Shown here: piece after piece, positions 21,276 to 33,330 of the stretch
How positions within the stretch are numbered: the first letter of the stretch is position 1
How the letters are laid out: every line of letters begins with the position of its first letter
DNA from: Lathyrus oleraceus
Lineage: Eukaryota; Streptophyta; Magnoliopsida; Fabales; Fabaceae
Direction: 5' to 3'
DNA: 64,000 bases
Assembly: GCF_024323335.1 (NCBI RefSeq)
Contig: NC_066583.1
Location: 14,474,665-14,538,664 of the forward strand
Notes under the pieces: generated by a model
Seen by the model: the letters and a program-made list of their open reading frames with translations, nothing else
Told to the model about the DNA's origin: nothing
Databases searched by the model: none
Made by a program: the position numbers and the translations under genes

Positions 21276-24200
21276 ATGGCTGGAAGAGGTAGAGATGATG
21301 CTGCGATTGCTGAGGCTCTGGGTATGCTAGCTGGAGTACTTGGAGGGAATCCGAATGTGGTGGGAATGGGAGCTGCTCGTCAACTGAGTGAGTTCCAGAA
21401 GAACAATCCTCCAATGTTCAAGGGAGCATACGATCCAGATGGCGCTCAGAAGTGGTTGAAGGAGATCGAGAGGATCTTCCGAGTGACTGAGTGTGCCGAT
21501 AACCAGAAGGTCAGGTTCGGTACGCATATGCTGTCAGAGGAAGCTGATGATTGGTGGGTTGCTACCCGCACTGAGTTGGAATCTGCTGGGAATACTGAGA
21601 TCACTTGGGCTGTATTCAGAGAGAGATTCCTGAGGAAGTACTTTCCAGAGGATGTCAGAGGAAAGAAAGAGATAGAGTTCTTGGAATTGAAGCAAGGCAA
21701 CCGGTCTGTTACTGAGTATGCTGCTAAGTTCACAGAGCTGTCGAAGTATTACACTCCCTATAATGAGGCTGCTGGAGAATTTTCAAAATGCGTGAAGTTT
21801 GAGAACGGGTTACGTCCCGAGATCAAGCAGGCTATTGGATATCAGCGGATCAGAGTGTTTTCTGACTTGGTTGACTGTTGCAGGATATTTGAACAGGATT
21901 CCAAAGCCAGAGCGGAGAGCTATCAGCAGAGGGTTGATAGGAAAGGCAAGAACCAGAATGATCGTGGGAAACCGTATGCAGCTGGCAAAGGTTTCCAGAG
22001 ACAGAGTGGGATGAAGAGGCGTAGTGGGGGAGATTCTAGTGCTCCTGCTAAGTGTTTCAGGTGTGGTCAGGCTGGACATCGTATCCATGAGTGTACCAGT
22101 AATGAGAAGAAGTGTTTCAAGTGTGGAAAAGGTGGTCACTTGGCTGCAGAGTGCCGGTCGAAGACTGTGACTTGTTTCAACTGTGGAGAGGTGGGTCATA
22201 TCAGTCCACAGTGTCCCAAGCCGAAGAAAGAGAATCAGTCGGGAGGCAAGGTCTTTGCTTTATCGGGTTCTGAGACTTTTGCAGACGATCGTTTGATCCG
22301 AGGTACGTGTTATATTAATGGCTTTCCTCTTGTAGCTATTATTGACACAGGTGCTACTCATTCCTTTATATCTTTGGATTGTGCTGTGAAACTTAAGTTA
22401 GAGAGATCTGAGATGCGTGGTAGTATGGTGATTGATACTCCTGCGAAGGGTTCAGTGACTACTACTTCAGTTTGTTTGAATTGTCCTTTGAGTATTTTTG
22501 GTAGAGACTTTGGGATAGACCTTGTGTGTCTTCCACTAGTGCAGATGGATGTTATTCTGGGTATGAACTGGTTGGTGTTTAACCGAGTTTACATCAACTG
22601 TTTTGATAAGACTGTGATCTTTCCTGAGATTGAGGAAGGAGAGAGTTTGGTTCTATCAGCAAGGCAGGTGAATGAGGCAGTAGCAGATGGGGCAGAGTTG
22701 TTTATGCTGTTAGCGACTTTGGAGGCTAAAGATAAACTGGTGATTCGCGATCTAGCCGTGGTGTGTGATTTTCCTGATGTGTTTCTGGAAGAAGTGAATG
22801 AATTACCGCCGGAGCGTGAAGTTGAGTTCTCGATTGATTTGGTACCTGGTACTAGACCGATATCGATGGCTCCGTACCGTATGTCTGCTGTTGAGTTAAC
22901 TGAATTGAAGAGTCAGTTGGAAGATCTGTTGGATAAGAAATTTATTCGTCCGAGTGTGTCACCGTGGGGTGCACCAGTGTTATTGGTTAAGAAGAAAGAA
23001 GGTACTATGAGATTGTGTGTGGACTACAGGCAACTGAATAAAGTGACGATCAAGAATCGGTATCCTTTGCCGAGGATTGATGATTTAATGGATCAGTTGG
23101 TTGGTGCGAGTGTGTTCAGCAAGATAGATTTGAGATCGGGATATCATCAGATACGTGTGAAAACTGAGGATATTCAGAAGACTGCTTTCAGAACAAGGTA
23201 TGGACATTATGAGTATTCTGTAATGCCTTTTGGTGTGACTAATGGGCCTGGAGTATTCATGGAGTATATGAATAGGATTTTCCATCCGTACCTAGACAAG
23301 TTTGTTGTGGTGTTTATTGATGACATTTTGGTGTATTCGAAATCTGAAGAAGAGCATGCTGAGCATTTGAGAGTGGTTTTAGAAGTTCTACGAGAAAAGA
23401 AGTTATTTGCTAAACTATCCAAGTGTGAATTTTGGTTAGAGGAGGTTAGTTTTCTTGGTCATGTGATTTCAAGAGGTGGTGTTGCTGTTGATCCTTCTAA
23501 GATAGAAGCGGTGTCTAAGTGGGAAGCTCCGAAGTCTGTTGCTGAGATTCGAAGTTTCCTTGGATTGGCTGGTTACTATAGGAAATTCATTGAGGGATTT
23601 TCTAAGTTGGCGTTACCGTTGACGATGTTGACTAGAAAGGGGCAAGCGTTTGTTTGGGACCCAAAATGTGAAGAAGGTTTCCAAGAGTTAAAGAGAAGGT
23701 TGACTACTGCTCCTATTCTGATATTACCAAGTTCGTCGGAATCATTTGAGGTTTACTGTGATGCTTCATTGTTGGGTTTGGGTGGTGTGTTGATGCAGAA
23801 TAAGCAGGTTATAGCTTATGCTTCGAGACAACTGAGGATTCATGAAAGGAACTACCCGACACACGATTTAGAGTTGGCAGCTGTGGTATTTGTTCTGAAG
23901 TTATGGAGGCATTACTTGTACGGGTCAAGATTTGAGGTTTTCAATGACCATAAGAGTTTAAAGTATTTGTTTGATCAGAAAGAGCTGAATATGAGACAGA
24001 GGAGATGGTTAGAGTTTCTGAAGGATTATGACTTTGGTTTGAATTACCATCCGGGTAAAGCAAACGTAGTGGCTGATGCATTGAGTCGGAAATCATTGCA
24101 TATGTCTATGTTAATGGTTAAGGAATTGGATTTAATTGAGCAGTTTAGAGACTTGAGTTTGGTGTGTGAGAGTACTCACAATAGTGTTAAATTGGGAATG

Positions 24201-25646
24201 TTGAAGTTAACGAGTGGTATTCTGGATGAGATTAGAGAGGGTCAGAAATCCGATGTGCTTTTGGTTGATAAGTTGACTTTAGTGAATCAAGGTCAAGGTG
24301 GTGAATTCAGAGTTGATGAGAATGGTGTTTTGAAATTTGGTAATCGGGTGTGTATTCCGGATGTTACCGAACTTAAGAAGAGTATTCTAGAGGAAGGACA
24401 TCGTAGTGGCCTGAGTATTCATCCTGGAGCTACGAAGATGTATCATGATTTGAAAAAGTTATTTTGGTGGCCGGGAACGAAAAGAGAAATTGCGAGTTTT
24501 GTTTATTCTTGTTTGACTTGTCAGAAGTCAAAGATTGAGCATCAGAAGCCGTCTGGGCTAATGCAACCGTTGGCTATTCCAGAGTGGAAGTGGGATAGTA
24601 TCAGTATGGATTTTGTTTCTGGTTTACCGAGGACAATTAAGAATTTTGAAGCTATTTGGGTGATTGTTGACAGATTGACAAAATCGGCTCATTTCATTCC
24701 GATCAGAATGGATTATCCGTTAGAGAGATTAGCTGAGTTGTATATTGAGAAAATTGTAAGTTTGCATGGTATTCCGTCGAGTATTATTTCGGACAGAGAT
24801 CCTAGATTTACATCGAAGTTTTGGGAAGGTTTGCAGAGGGCTTTGGGAACTAAGCTGAGATTGAGTTCTGCATATCATCCGCAGACTGACGGCCAGACTG
24901 AGAGGACGATTCAGTCACTAGAGGATCTTTTGAGGGCTTGTGTTTTGGAAAAGGGAGGTGCTTGGGATTGTTATTTGCCTTTGATTGAGTTTACCTACAA
25001 CAATAGTTTTCATTCGAGCATTGGTATGGCACCGTTTGAAGCTTTGTATGGTAGGAGATGTCGGACACCTTTATGTTGGTATGAGTCCGGTGAGAGTGCT
25101 GTGGTTGGACCGGAGATTGTTCAACAGACCACGGAAAAGATTAAGATGATTCAGGAGAAGATGAGAATTGCTCAGAGTCGTCAGAAGAGTTATCACGACA
25201 AGAGGAGGAAGTCACTTGAGTTTCAAGAGGGAGATCATGTGTTTCTTCGTGTCACTCCGATAACTGGTGTTGGTCGAGCTTTGAAGTCGAAGAAGTTGAC
25301 ACCTCGATTTATTGGTCCTTATCAGATTTTGGAGAGGATAGGGGAGGTAGCCTATCGTATCGCTTTACCGCCGTCGCTTGCGAATTTGCATGAGGTTTTT
25401 CATGTGTCTCAGCTGAGGAGGTACATTCATGATCCGTCGCATGTAGTCCAAGTAGATGATGTACAGGTGAGAGATAACCTGACTGTTGAAACATCACCTA
25501 TGAGGATCGAGGATCGAGAGTTGAAGCAGTTGCGGGGTAAAGAGATTGCCTTGGTGAAGGTAGCTTGGGGAGGACCAGCAGGTGGCAATGTGACTTGGGA
25601 ACTTGAGAGTCAGATGAAGGAGTCTTATCATGAGTTATTCGCTTGA
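21276..25646 (+). CDS. Intact gypsy gag-pol polyprotein, 1456 residues
   Basis: Start chosen at [15 protein letters not shown]; an earlier in-frame ATG at 21219 would add 19 atypical residues. Order: gag capsid region (~1-250; [28 protein letters not shown]); three CCHC zinc knuckles ([14 protein letters not shown] ~259, [14 protein letters not shown] ~279, [14 protein letters not shown] ~299); aspartic protease with [12 protein letters not shown] (~357); reverse transcriptase with FIDDILVYS (~680); RNase H starting near VYCDAS (~828); integrase with HHCC finger (..[25 protein letters not shown], ~1043-1085) and DDE core ([27 protein letters not shown]); and a C-terminal degenerate chromodomain ([17 protein letters not shown]). 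No stop or frameshift is present, and length is normal for the family. The product would carry out reverse transcription and integration of the element. Confidence 0.96.
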   Translation: MAGRGRDDAAIAEALGMLAGVLGGNPNVVGMGAARQLSEFQKNNPPMFKGAYDPDGAQKWLKEIERIFRVTECADNQKVRFGTHMLSEEADDWWVATRTELESAGNTEITWAVFRERFLRKYFPEDVRGKKEIEFLELKQGNRSVTEYAAKFTELSKYYTPYNEAAGEFSKCVKFENGLRPEIKQAIGYQRIRVFSDLVDCCRIFEQDSKARAESYQQRVDRKGKNQNDRGKPYAAGKGFQRQSGMKRRSGGDSSAPAKCFRCGQAGHRIHECTSNEKKCFKCGKGGHLAAECRSKTVTCFNCGEVGHISPQCPKPKKENQSGGKVFALSGSETFADDRLIRGTCYINGFPLVAIIDTGATHSFISLDCAVKLKLERSEMRGSMVIDTPAKGSVTTTSVCLNCPLSIFGRDFGIDLVCLPLVQMDVILGMNWLVFNRVYINCFDKTVIFPEIEEGESLVLSARQVNEAVADGAELFMLLATLEAKDKLVIRDLAVVCDFPDVFLEEVNELPPEREVEFSIDLVPGTRPISMAPYRMSAVELTELKSQLEDLLDKKFIRPSVSPWGAPVLLVKKKEGTMRLCVDYRQLNKVTIKNRYPLPRIDDLMDQLVGASVFSKIDLRSGYHQIRVKTEDIQKTAFRTRYGHYEYSVMPFGVTNGPGVFMEYMNRIFHPYLDKFVVVFIDDILVYSKSEEEHAEHLRVVLEVLREKKLFAKLSKCEFWLEEVSFLGHVISRGGVAVDPSKIEAVSKWEAPKSVAEIRSFLGLAGYYRKFIEGFSKLALPLTMLTRKGQAFVWDPKCEEGFQELKRRLTTAPILILPSSSESFEVYCDASLLGLGGVLMQNKQVIAYASRQLRIHERNYPTHDLELAAVVFVLKLWRHYLYGSRFEVFNDHKSLKYLFDQKELNMRQRRWLEFLKDYDFGLNYHPGKANVVADALSRKSLHMSMLMVKELDLIEQFRDLSLVCESTHNSVKLGMLKLTSGILDEIREGQKSDVLLVDKLTLVNQGQGGEFRVDENGVLKFGNRVCIPDVTELKKSILEEGHRSGLSIHPGATKMYHDLKKLFWWPGTKREIASFVYSCLTCQKSKIEHQKPSGLMQPLAIPEWKWDSISMDFVSGLPRTIKNFEAIWVIVDRLTKSAHFIPIRMDYPLERLAELYIEKIVSLHGIPSSIISDRDPRFTSKFWEGLQRALGTKLRLSSAYHPQTDGQTERTIQSLEDLLRACVLEKGGAWDCYLPLIEFTYNNSFHSSIGMAPFEALYGRRCRTPLCWYESGESAVVGPEIVQQTTEKIKMIQEKMRIAQSRQKSYHDKRRKSLEFQEGDHVFLRVTPITGVGRALKSKKLTPRFIGPYQILERIGEVAYRIALPPSLANLHEVFHVSQLRRYIHDPSHVVQVDDVQVRDNLTVETSPMRIEDRELKQLRGKEIALVKVAWGGPAGGNVTWELESQMKESYHELFA

Positions 25647-25675
25647 GGTATGTTTTCGAGGACGAAAACGCTTTT

Positions 25676-25688
25676 AGTGGGGGAGAGT
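25676..25688 (+). other. Polypurine tract of the nested gypsy element
   Basis: AGTGGGGGAGAGT immediately before the 3' LTR (TGTAACACC, 25689), the expected plus-strand primer position. Confidence 0.9.
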
Positions 25689-27679
25689 TGTAACACCCCA
25701 ATAAAAATAAGATAATTATTTGATTTAAATTAATATTATATTTATTAATTTAATTAAATAATTGGAATTATTGGATTATTATTATTATTATTTTGGAATA
25801 ATAATTATTGGAAAGTATATAAGTGTGAAATAAGGAAAAAGAGTCTCATTTGGAAAAGAAAGTTTTCACGTGAAACAGAGAAGCGATTGAGAAAGAGGAG
25901 AAAGGGCAAAGAGGAAGAGCAATGGCAAAGGTTGGAGAAGAGAAAAGCTTGGAGCTTAGAGATTGCCGGATTAACTCAGGTAAGGGGGGTTTATTGTCGT
26001 TTAATGAGTATTATGGGTTAGCATGTAATGGGTAGTGATAAGCCGTTGAATTGACCCTAATTGGGATTATGAATGCTGGAAATTTATGTTGGATAAACTG
26101 TGTTTAGGCTGTAATTGAATCTGTGTTTGGGTTAGTTGTGAATTTCCGAACGTATAGCTTTTTACGGAATTGGAATCGGAGGTCCGGAAGTCCTCCAACG
26201 GCGGAAAATGCGGAGAATTCTGCATTCTGCCTTGTGTTAGCGCAGGAACAGCTTCTGTCTTGCGTTAACCGGTTAACCCAGGGTGTTAAGCGGTTAACAC
26301 TGTTATGTATTTTGAATAATTGTTGTTTTGTCTGTGTTAACCGGTTAACCCAGGGTGTTAACCGGTTAACACTGTTGTGAATGCTGAGATATGGCTGTTT
26401 GTGCTGCGTTAACCGGTTAACCCAGGGCGTTAACCGGTTAACACTGTTAAGTTTTGGGCAGGAAGCATGTTTGTGCTGCGTTAACCGGTTAACCCAGGGC
26501 GTTAACCGGTTAACACTGTTGCAGAGTGGAAAAATTGTTAATTAAAATGTTGTGTGCCTAATTGATGGTTGCCTATATCGGTGTGTGATATAGTAGGGAT
26601 TATTTCCCGCTGTTTTGAGCAGTATAGGTATTAGTAGAGTGTGCTAATACTGTGTTTAATTATTTGACATGATATGATGTGTTGATACATGCGTTGATAA
26701 TGTATGATGGTATGCATGATGTTGTGAATGTGTATGTTATGCATGTGTTGTGAATGGACTGTTTTATGGCTTAGAGTGTGAGCATAGGTCCATTGTGGAT
26801 TATTGTTGTTGATGTTGCATTGCTAGGTGATTAGCTTGCATATTGTGGCCTTTATGGTGGTAGCTAATTCCCATGGTGAGGAATTAGTGAGTTAGTCATT
26901 TTGGACTGTTGTTGATGTTTGCATGCTAGGTGATTAGCGTGCATAGCATGGCCCTTTGGGGGTGGTAGCTAATTCCCATGGTGAGGAATTAGTGAGTGAG
27001 TCACTAGGTCTCAAATGAGTGAGACTAGTGGGTTTGGTAGCCGTGCCTGGATTTGGACGGTGAGGTGAACTATATGTTCACAAATAGTCGGTACCGCATG
27101 CATGGAGTCTCATTGCATAATATGTGTATGGCGTATAATATGAATGGACGTATTCCAATATTATACGTGTGTTTGTGTTGATATTGAGTATGAGTATGAT
27201 ATTTGAACTGATGTGCCGTTACTGAATGTGTGATGTGATTAGGGTGATTAATGTGTTAAATTACTTAACATGACATGATATTTTATAATGCCTATTATAT
27301 CGATTGAGGAACTCACCCTTACAACTATTTTTCAGGTAACGAGCAGTGATTGAGTAGAAGCTAGTGCTTGGAGTCTAGTGTAGTCTCCTTAGTGGGTCAT
27401 GCTTTGATAGATGTAACATCGGGACGGGATGTTTGAAATGTTTTATTGTTGGTTGTGAACCATTTTACATGTAATGTGTTACATGTTTTACATGATTGAT
27501 GAGATTTCTATCCGCTGTGTTTTATGCAAATGCTGATGTTTTGAATTAATAAAAGAGCATGACAGTTATAATTGGTGAATGGTGTGAATAATTGTGTGAC
27601 ACCCTTAACTGCATAATTACTCTGATTGATATATTGTTATTTTAATTAAATATTTTGGGTAATTTAGAAGGGTGTTACA
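25689..27679 (+). repeat. 3' LTR of the nested gypsy element
   Basis: 1991 bp, 23 bp longer than the 5' LTR: one extra 21-bp palindrome-containing unit near 26340 plus two single-G insertions. It has eight palindrome copies (26263-26520), one changed to GTTAAGCGGTTAAC near 26287. Confidence 0.96.
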
Positions 27680-30600
27680 ATCTGCACTATCCCAAATTCC
27701 TTTCATGCTGCATCATTCATATTAGATACAGGAGCAACTGATCATGTTTGTTTTACTCGTGAATATTTTCAGTGTCTTAAGCAAATTAAGCCCATTACCC
27801 TCAAACTCCCAAATGGAAGTCTTGTTACCACTAATCTTTCAGGCACTATTCAGTTTAACATCAACTTTTACATCACTGATGTTCTTTATTTACCTAATTT
27901 TGCTTTTAATCTAATTTCTGTCACAAAATTAACCAAATTACTCAATTGTCAACTTATTTTTAATGATAATTCATGTACTGTACATGACAAGTTTTCTCTG
28001 AAGATGATTGGCACAACTGAGTTACATGGTGGATTATATCTCTTGACCTCTCCTTCAGTTACATTACCTAAAACACCTCACATATATTGTATCAATTCTT
28101 CTGTTAATAATTCAAATAGTCATTATCCTGAATGTAGCCTATGGCATATCAGATTACGACATGCTTCTAATTCCAAATTGATTGAACTCAATAAAGATTT
28201 TCCTTTCATCAAACCTGTCAATATCAAATTGCCTTGTGATGTATGTTTTTATGCAAAACAGAAAAGAATGTCTTTTTCTCCTAGTTCTCATGCTTCTCAA
28301 TCCACCTTTGACATATTACATATGGATATTTGGGGTCCATTAGCCATACCATCCATGATGGGCTATAGGTATTTTTTAACTATAGTTGATGATAAGAGTA
28401 GATTTACATGGCTGTATCTTATGAGACTAAAATCTAAAACCACTTCTCATGTCAAGTCTTTTGTAGCATTGGTTAAAACTCAATTCAACTATCATGTCAA
28501 GTGCATTAGATCAGATAATGGCAATGAGTTTTTGATGCCTGATTTTTACAATCAATTATGTATCATTCACCAAACATCTTGTGTGGCTACACCTCAACAA
28601 AATGGTATTGTTGAAAGAAAACATTAACATATCTTGGGCATCACTAGAGCTCTTTTATTTCAAGCTCATTTGCCTCCATTATTTTGGGCTCATGCAGTGA
28701 GTTATGCTGTGCATATCATAAATAGACTTCCCACACTTTTCTTAAAACACAAGTCACCCTACCAAATTCTGTACAACATTTTACCTGACATGACCAACCT
28801 GAAAGTTTTTGGTTCTTTGTGCTATGCAGCTACTCTAAAATCCAATAGAAAGAAATTAGATTCAAGATCTAGAAAGTGCATTAATCTAGGTCATAAACCT
28901 GGTGTGAAAGGACATCTTTTGTTTGATCTGCATAATAAGGAACTGTTTATTTCTAGAGATGTTGTTTTCTTTGAGTCTAATTTTCCATATAAACATAATC
29001 TTCCTCTGCCTTCATCCTCTTCACACACTACTACACACCTGGATGATTTGTTTGATGATGTGTTTCTGCATAATTCAGTTCCCAATCCTACATTTAATCA
29101 TTCAGTTGACAATGGTCATACTGAGCATAATTCAGTTAACAATGGTCATACTGAGAATAATTCTCATTCTATAGATTTCAATTCCAATGAAACCAAGCAT
29201 ACTACACATTCTCCTACCAATGAAACCAATCATCTTCCTTCTAGTAACTGTGAGCCCATACCTGCAAGAAGATCACATATACAAGTTCATCCCCCTAACT
29301 ATCTAAAAGATTATCATTGTAATCTGCTTCACCATCCTGACTCAGCTGTGGCCTCATCTTCATCCACCTGTAAGTATCCTATTTCATCTTCTATTTCCTA
29401 TGATTCTTTTTCATCTTCTCATAAACATTACATGTTAAACTTGTCTGCCAACCCTGAAGCTACATCATATGAGCATGCTATTTGTGATGAGAATTGGAGA
29501 ACTGCTATCAATACTGAATTGCAGGCTCTAGTTAAAACTAAAACATGGGATCTTGTGCCCTTACCTTCAAACAAGAAAGCCATTGGCTTCAGGTGGGTTT
29601 TTAAAGTAAAAATGCATGCTGATGGTACTATTGAGAGGTACAAGGCACGACTTGTTGCAAAGGGGTTCACTCAAACTGAAAGATTAGATTATACTGACAC
29701 TTTCAGTCCAGTTGTTAAAATGACCACTGTTAGAGTTTGCTTAGCTGTTGCTGCTGTTCACAATTGGCCTTTGTTCCAACTTGATGTTAACACAACTTTC
29801 CTCCATGGTGATCTTAATGAGGAAGTTTACATGAAGCCTCCACCTGGTCTCATTTTGTCTACTCCAAATCTTGTTTGCAAATTACAAAGATCTCTTTATG
29901 GTCTGAAGCAGGCTAGCAGACAATGGAATACAAAACTCACTGACACCCTTATTGCATCAGGTTATATCCAATCCAAAGCAGATTATTCCCTTTTCACTAA
30001 GACTTCCTCTCAAGGTTTCACTATGATTCTGGTTTATGTTGATGATTTAGTAGTTGGAGGCACTGATTCTCATGAAATTTTACAAATCAAAACTTGTTTG
30101 GATGCTAAATTCAGTATCAAAGACTTGGGAGTTCTCAAATATTTCCTAGGCTTTGAAGTGGCTCGCAACACTCATGGTATTTCTTTATGTCAAAGAAAAT
30201 ACACTCTTGATTTGATTTCTGATGCTGGTCTTCTTGGTGCCAAACCTTGTTCCACCCCTATGCAACCTCATCTTCAACTCCACAAAACATATGGCACACC
30301 TCTCTCTGATCCTACTCCCTACAGAAGGCTTATCGGTCGTTTATTGTATCTCACACATACCAGACCTGAAATTTCCTATGTTGTAAGCAAACTAAGCCAA
30401 TTTCTTGCTGCTCCAACAGATAAACATATGTTAGCTGGTCTACATGTTTTGAAGTACCTCAAAAATAGTCCAGGCCAAGGACTCATCTTTCAATCTAATA
30501 CCTCTTTATATCTCAAAAGTTTTTCAGATTCAGATTGGGGGGCTTGCCCTGATACACGAAGATCCACTTCTTGTTTTTGTTATTTTCTTGGCACTTCACT

Positions 30601-31026
30601 CATTAGCTGGAAGAGCAAGAAGCAGCCTGTCATTTCCAGATCTTCATCTGAAGCCGAGTATTGTGCTCTTGCTCAAGTACTTGTGAAGGGGTTTGGCTTC
30701 TCAATATTCTTCATGATTTTCACATCAATCATTCAGTGCCTATCATCATTTACTGTGATAACAAATCTGCCATGCATATAGCTGCCAATCCTGTGTTTCA
30801 TGAGCGCACAAAACACATAGAGATCGACTGTCATGTTGTACGTGAGAAAGTACTAGTTGGAGTTGTTCATCTCATGCCCGTCACTTCTAAGGAGCAGGTT
30901 GCGGATATTTTTACCAAGTCTCTTCAACCTGGTCCTTTCAATACTTTGCAATCCAAGCTTGGAATGATTGACATTCATTCCAGCTTGAGGGGGGCTGTAA
31001 ATGATAATGAAAATAATGAACAGTAA
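27680..31026 (+). pseudogene. Copia protease-integrase-RT-RNase H (pol), defective
   Basis: Continues the gag frame after the nested insertion. Protease motif ILDTGATDHV is at about 27717; integrase zinc finger HIRLRHAS..CDVCFYAKQ; core residues in LHMDIWGP, IRSDNGNEF and NGIVERKH. A TAA at 28625-28627 directly follows ERKH. Reverse transcriptase has WVFKVKMHADGTIERYKARLVAKG.. and the active site YVDD (30034-30045). RNase H has SDSDWGACPDTRRSTS and SSSEAEYCAL. A frameshift near 30680 moves the last ~110 codons (CEGVWLLNILHDF..ADIFTKSLQ) to another frame, which ends at TAA 31024-31026 inside the 3' LTR. The finger HHCC motif carries Arg in place of the usual Gly before HAS. Confidence 0.93.
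30987..30995 (+). other. Polypurine tract of the copia element
   Basis: GAGGGGGGC directly before the 3' LTR start at 30996. Confidence 0.85.
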
Positions 31027-31249
31027 ATTCTGTTTTCTCTTTGTGCTAACTAATTTTAGGGGTTAGTTAGAGGTTGTTGAGAGGAGTTAGTTAGGATCTA
31101 ACTACTTGTCTTAGCTATATATAGTAGTCCTCTCTATTATAACAATTGAGATTGAGAATTACATTTCATCTTTGATCACATACAACTTCTCTTCAAGCTT
31201 TTCCTTTCTTTTTGGTTATGGAGTTTCAGCTCAATGTTGTATGTTCACA
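30996..31249 (+). repeat. 3' LTR of the copia element
   Basis: 254 bp. It differs from the 5' LTR at four positions by eye (C/T and G/A transitions plus two changes near the right end) and is followed by the CATAG duplication. Confidence 0.95.
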
Positions 31250-31254
31250 CATAG

Positions 31255-31690
31255 TACTTACTTTATTGCGATTCGATTTTTTTTTTAATCATGTAGTATT
31301 TGTCTTTTTGTGTTGCATTTGCACATTAGATGTTTGGTGTTTTATTTTTGAGTTTTAATTTTTTACAATTGTGTTGTCATTGTTACAGCTCAGTAGTGTT
31401 TGTTTTTTTGTGTTGCATTTGCACATTAGATGTTTGGTGTTTCACTCTCTCTTCAATTATGGACTTCTCCTCCAACCTGTAACAATGGACTCTCTCACAC
31501 AAATGCTAAATCGTACTATTTACATATGCTAAGAGAACAAAAACTCACACTCAAATCCATATCATCTTTTCTGTGTGAAAACAAAATTATGTCGGTTTTG
31601 CTTTTTGGTCCTTTTATACTTATACATTGTAATCACCATTTTAAAGAGAGAGAAGAGGATTTAAATTTATTTTTTCTTAATACGTAAAAG
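31255..31690. repeat. Right half of the repeat split by the copia insertion
   Basis: Matches 48831-49250. Shared strings include TTTTAATCATGTAGTATTTG, GCATTTGCACATTAGATG and CACACTCAAATCCATATC. A ~38-bp piece (TTTTTGTGTTGCATTTGC.. and onward) occurs twice here, at about 31303 and 31404, but once in the other copy. Short open frames in both copies (MFGVSLSLQLW..) differ in their ends and show no sign of selection. Confidence 0.8.
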
Positions 31691-33110
31691 TTTAGCATTG
31701 TAAAGAAATCAATATTGATTCATTAAATGTGTGAAAACTACATAGCTGATACATCTGAGTTCTCCTTTATGAAAAATATTAGTTTATAATTTCTTGGAGC
31801 TCAGTCTACCCAAATTTATAAAGTATCTTTATCAACAAACGTTGTTTATAGCAAGAAAAACAATTTTACGTAACACAATTTTTTTGATAAAACTAATATC
31901 TATATATATATTTTAAATATTGTCTATATAAAAATAAAAATAATTTAAATACACTAATTATAACATTGTTTATAATTAGAAATTGTGAAGTTAATATTTT
32001 AGAAATGAGTCACTAAACAAGTTATTGGTGCTTATGATTATGATTCTTATACATGTTTGTCACAAATTTATAAGTTCTATTTAATATTATTTATATCTTC
32101 ATTAAAAAGAATATTTTTAGTTTTAATAGCATTTTTAACCTTGTATATTAATCTAAGAGTTCATTTGTTACTTAAATTAAAAAATATTCATATTTCAAAA
32201 AGTATTGTTCATTTGTCACTTAAATTGAAAAAATATATATTGATCCATTAACTCTTAAAAATTATTATGTTAGTTATTTTTATTAAATTAGAGATAATTT
32301 AACGATTAATTTTTGAGTTTTTACGTTATTAGTTAGATGGAAAGGATTATTATGATACAATTTTAAAAATTAAAAGACCTGTTTAGACACTTTCTAAATT
32401 AAAGACTAAAATGAATTGTAAAATTAACATATATAATAAAAAAAGGATATTAAGCCATATTTTTAATATATTGATTTAAATTTATGATAAAAAACATATA
32501 CACACAAAAATATTTGCGACCAAAAAGATTAATTAAAAAATATTTTTCTAAAATTGCGGACATAAAAATAAGAATAATTATAATAAATTTACTATAACTT
32601 TTTTAAACTTCAAGTTTTAAAATATTTTTCTAAAAAGAAATTGCTAACACATGTAATTCATGTGCAAGAGAAATATTGGGATGTCACTAATTATGTAATT
32701 AAATTTAATATATTTTTCATATCTTCTAAGTAATAATAAAAATTAATTATTATATTCTAATTTGATTTTATTATAAAATCAAACACAAAATAAAAGTGGG
32801 GCTAAAGAAATAGTTAAAATTAATGTTATTTAATATTTTCAAAATAAAAATGAAAAGTTATAAGCTAAAAATTGTTTGGCAATTAAATTTTATTCAAATA
32901 ACTTGAGAATAAGTCATTGAAGCATAAAATTACCTATATACTTAATTTATATACAAAATAAATATTTATCACTAATCAATAAGATATATTTAGTATTTTT
33001 TAAATATTTTCAAAATAAAAATGAGTATAGTTATAGTCTTCTATTTTGAGTCAAATATAAACTTAATAAAATTAGTCACCATTTAATTTATTATGAAAAA
33101 TATTTGTCTC
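31691..33110. other. AT-rich noncoding stretch
   Basis: Very AT-rich sequence with many short direct repeats. No coding frame, RNA gene or element ends could be supported. Confidence 0.5.
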
Positions 33111-33115
33111 ATTTT

Positions 33116-33318
33116 TGTTGGTGCAAAGGTAGAATGAAAGATGAATAGTCTATTAAGAGAATGACGGCTACGAAACATGATAAAAGTTACAATGATTGTC
33201 ACCCTATTTATAAGCTAAAACTAGGGTTACTAGAATAGGATAAAATACTAAAATACCCTCTAACAAACTTAGGGGCTAAGAAAATAATATAATTAATAAA
33301 TATGAATTACTTCTAATA
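33116..33318 (-). repeat. 3' LTR of the Tork-like copia element
   Basis: 203 bp, identical to 37700-37902. On the minus strand it follows the polypurine tract ATTAAGGGATGG (33319-33330). Confidence 0.95.
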
Positions 33319-33330
33319 CCATCCCTTAAT
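33319..33330 (-). other. Polypurine tract of the Tork-like element
   Basis: Minus-strand ATTAAGGGATGG immediately before the LTR start TATTAG. Confidence 0.8.

Larger units (their letters stand above)
19180..27684 (+). mobile_element. Nested full-length Ty3/gypsy element (chromovirus, Tekay/Del-like)
   Basis: Element 19185-27679 (8495 bp) with LTRs of 1968 bp (19185-21152) and 1991 bp (25689-27679), TSD ATCTG at 19180-19184 and 27680-27684, an initiator-Met primer site (21157-21168) and a polypurine tract (25676-25688). By eye the LTRs differ at about 13 substitutions and three indels (1+1+21 bp), under 1% divergence, so the insertion is young. A single uninterrupted gag-pol frame is kept, including all catalytic motifs I could check. 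The element may still be capable of movement; expression is unknown. The lineage call rests on gag-pol in one frame, a degenerate chromodomain-like C-terminus and the TGTAACACCCC LTR start. Confidence 0.96.
17652..31254 (+). mobile_element. Ty1/copia retrotransposon, interrupted by a nested gypsy element
   Basis: Complete element 17657-31249 with 254-bp LTRs (17657-17910 and 30996-31249) that differ at four positions by eye. It has 5-bp target-site duplications CATAG (17652-17656 and 31250-31254), an initiator-Met tRNA primer site and a polypurine tract. Domain order gag-protease-integrase-RT-RNase H identifies Ty1/copia. Without the 8.5-kb nested gypsy element it is about 5.1 kb, a normal size. 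The coding frame has a probable frameshift near 18090, TAG at 18589, TAA at 28625 and a frameshift near 30680, so it is defective apart from the nested insertion. The lineage within copia was not assigned. Confidence 0.95.

Noticed and set aside
31430..31687. Possible small gene MFGVSLSLQLW.. seen in two places (also 48975)
   Set aside because: Both are copies of the same repeat; reading frames diverge after a deletion and no start context or selection is evident.
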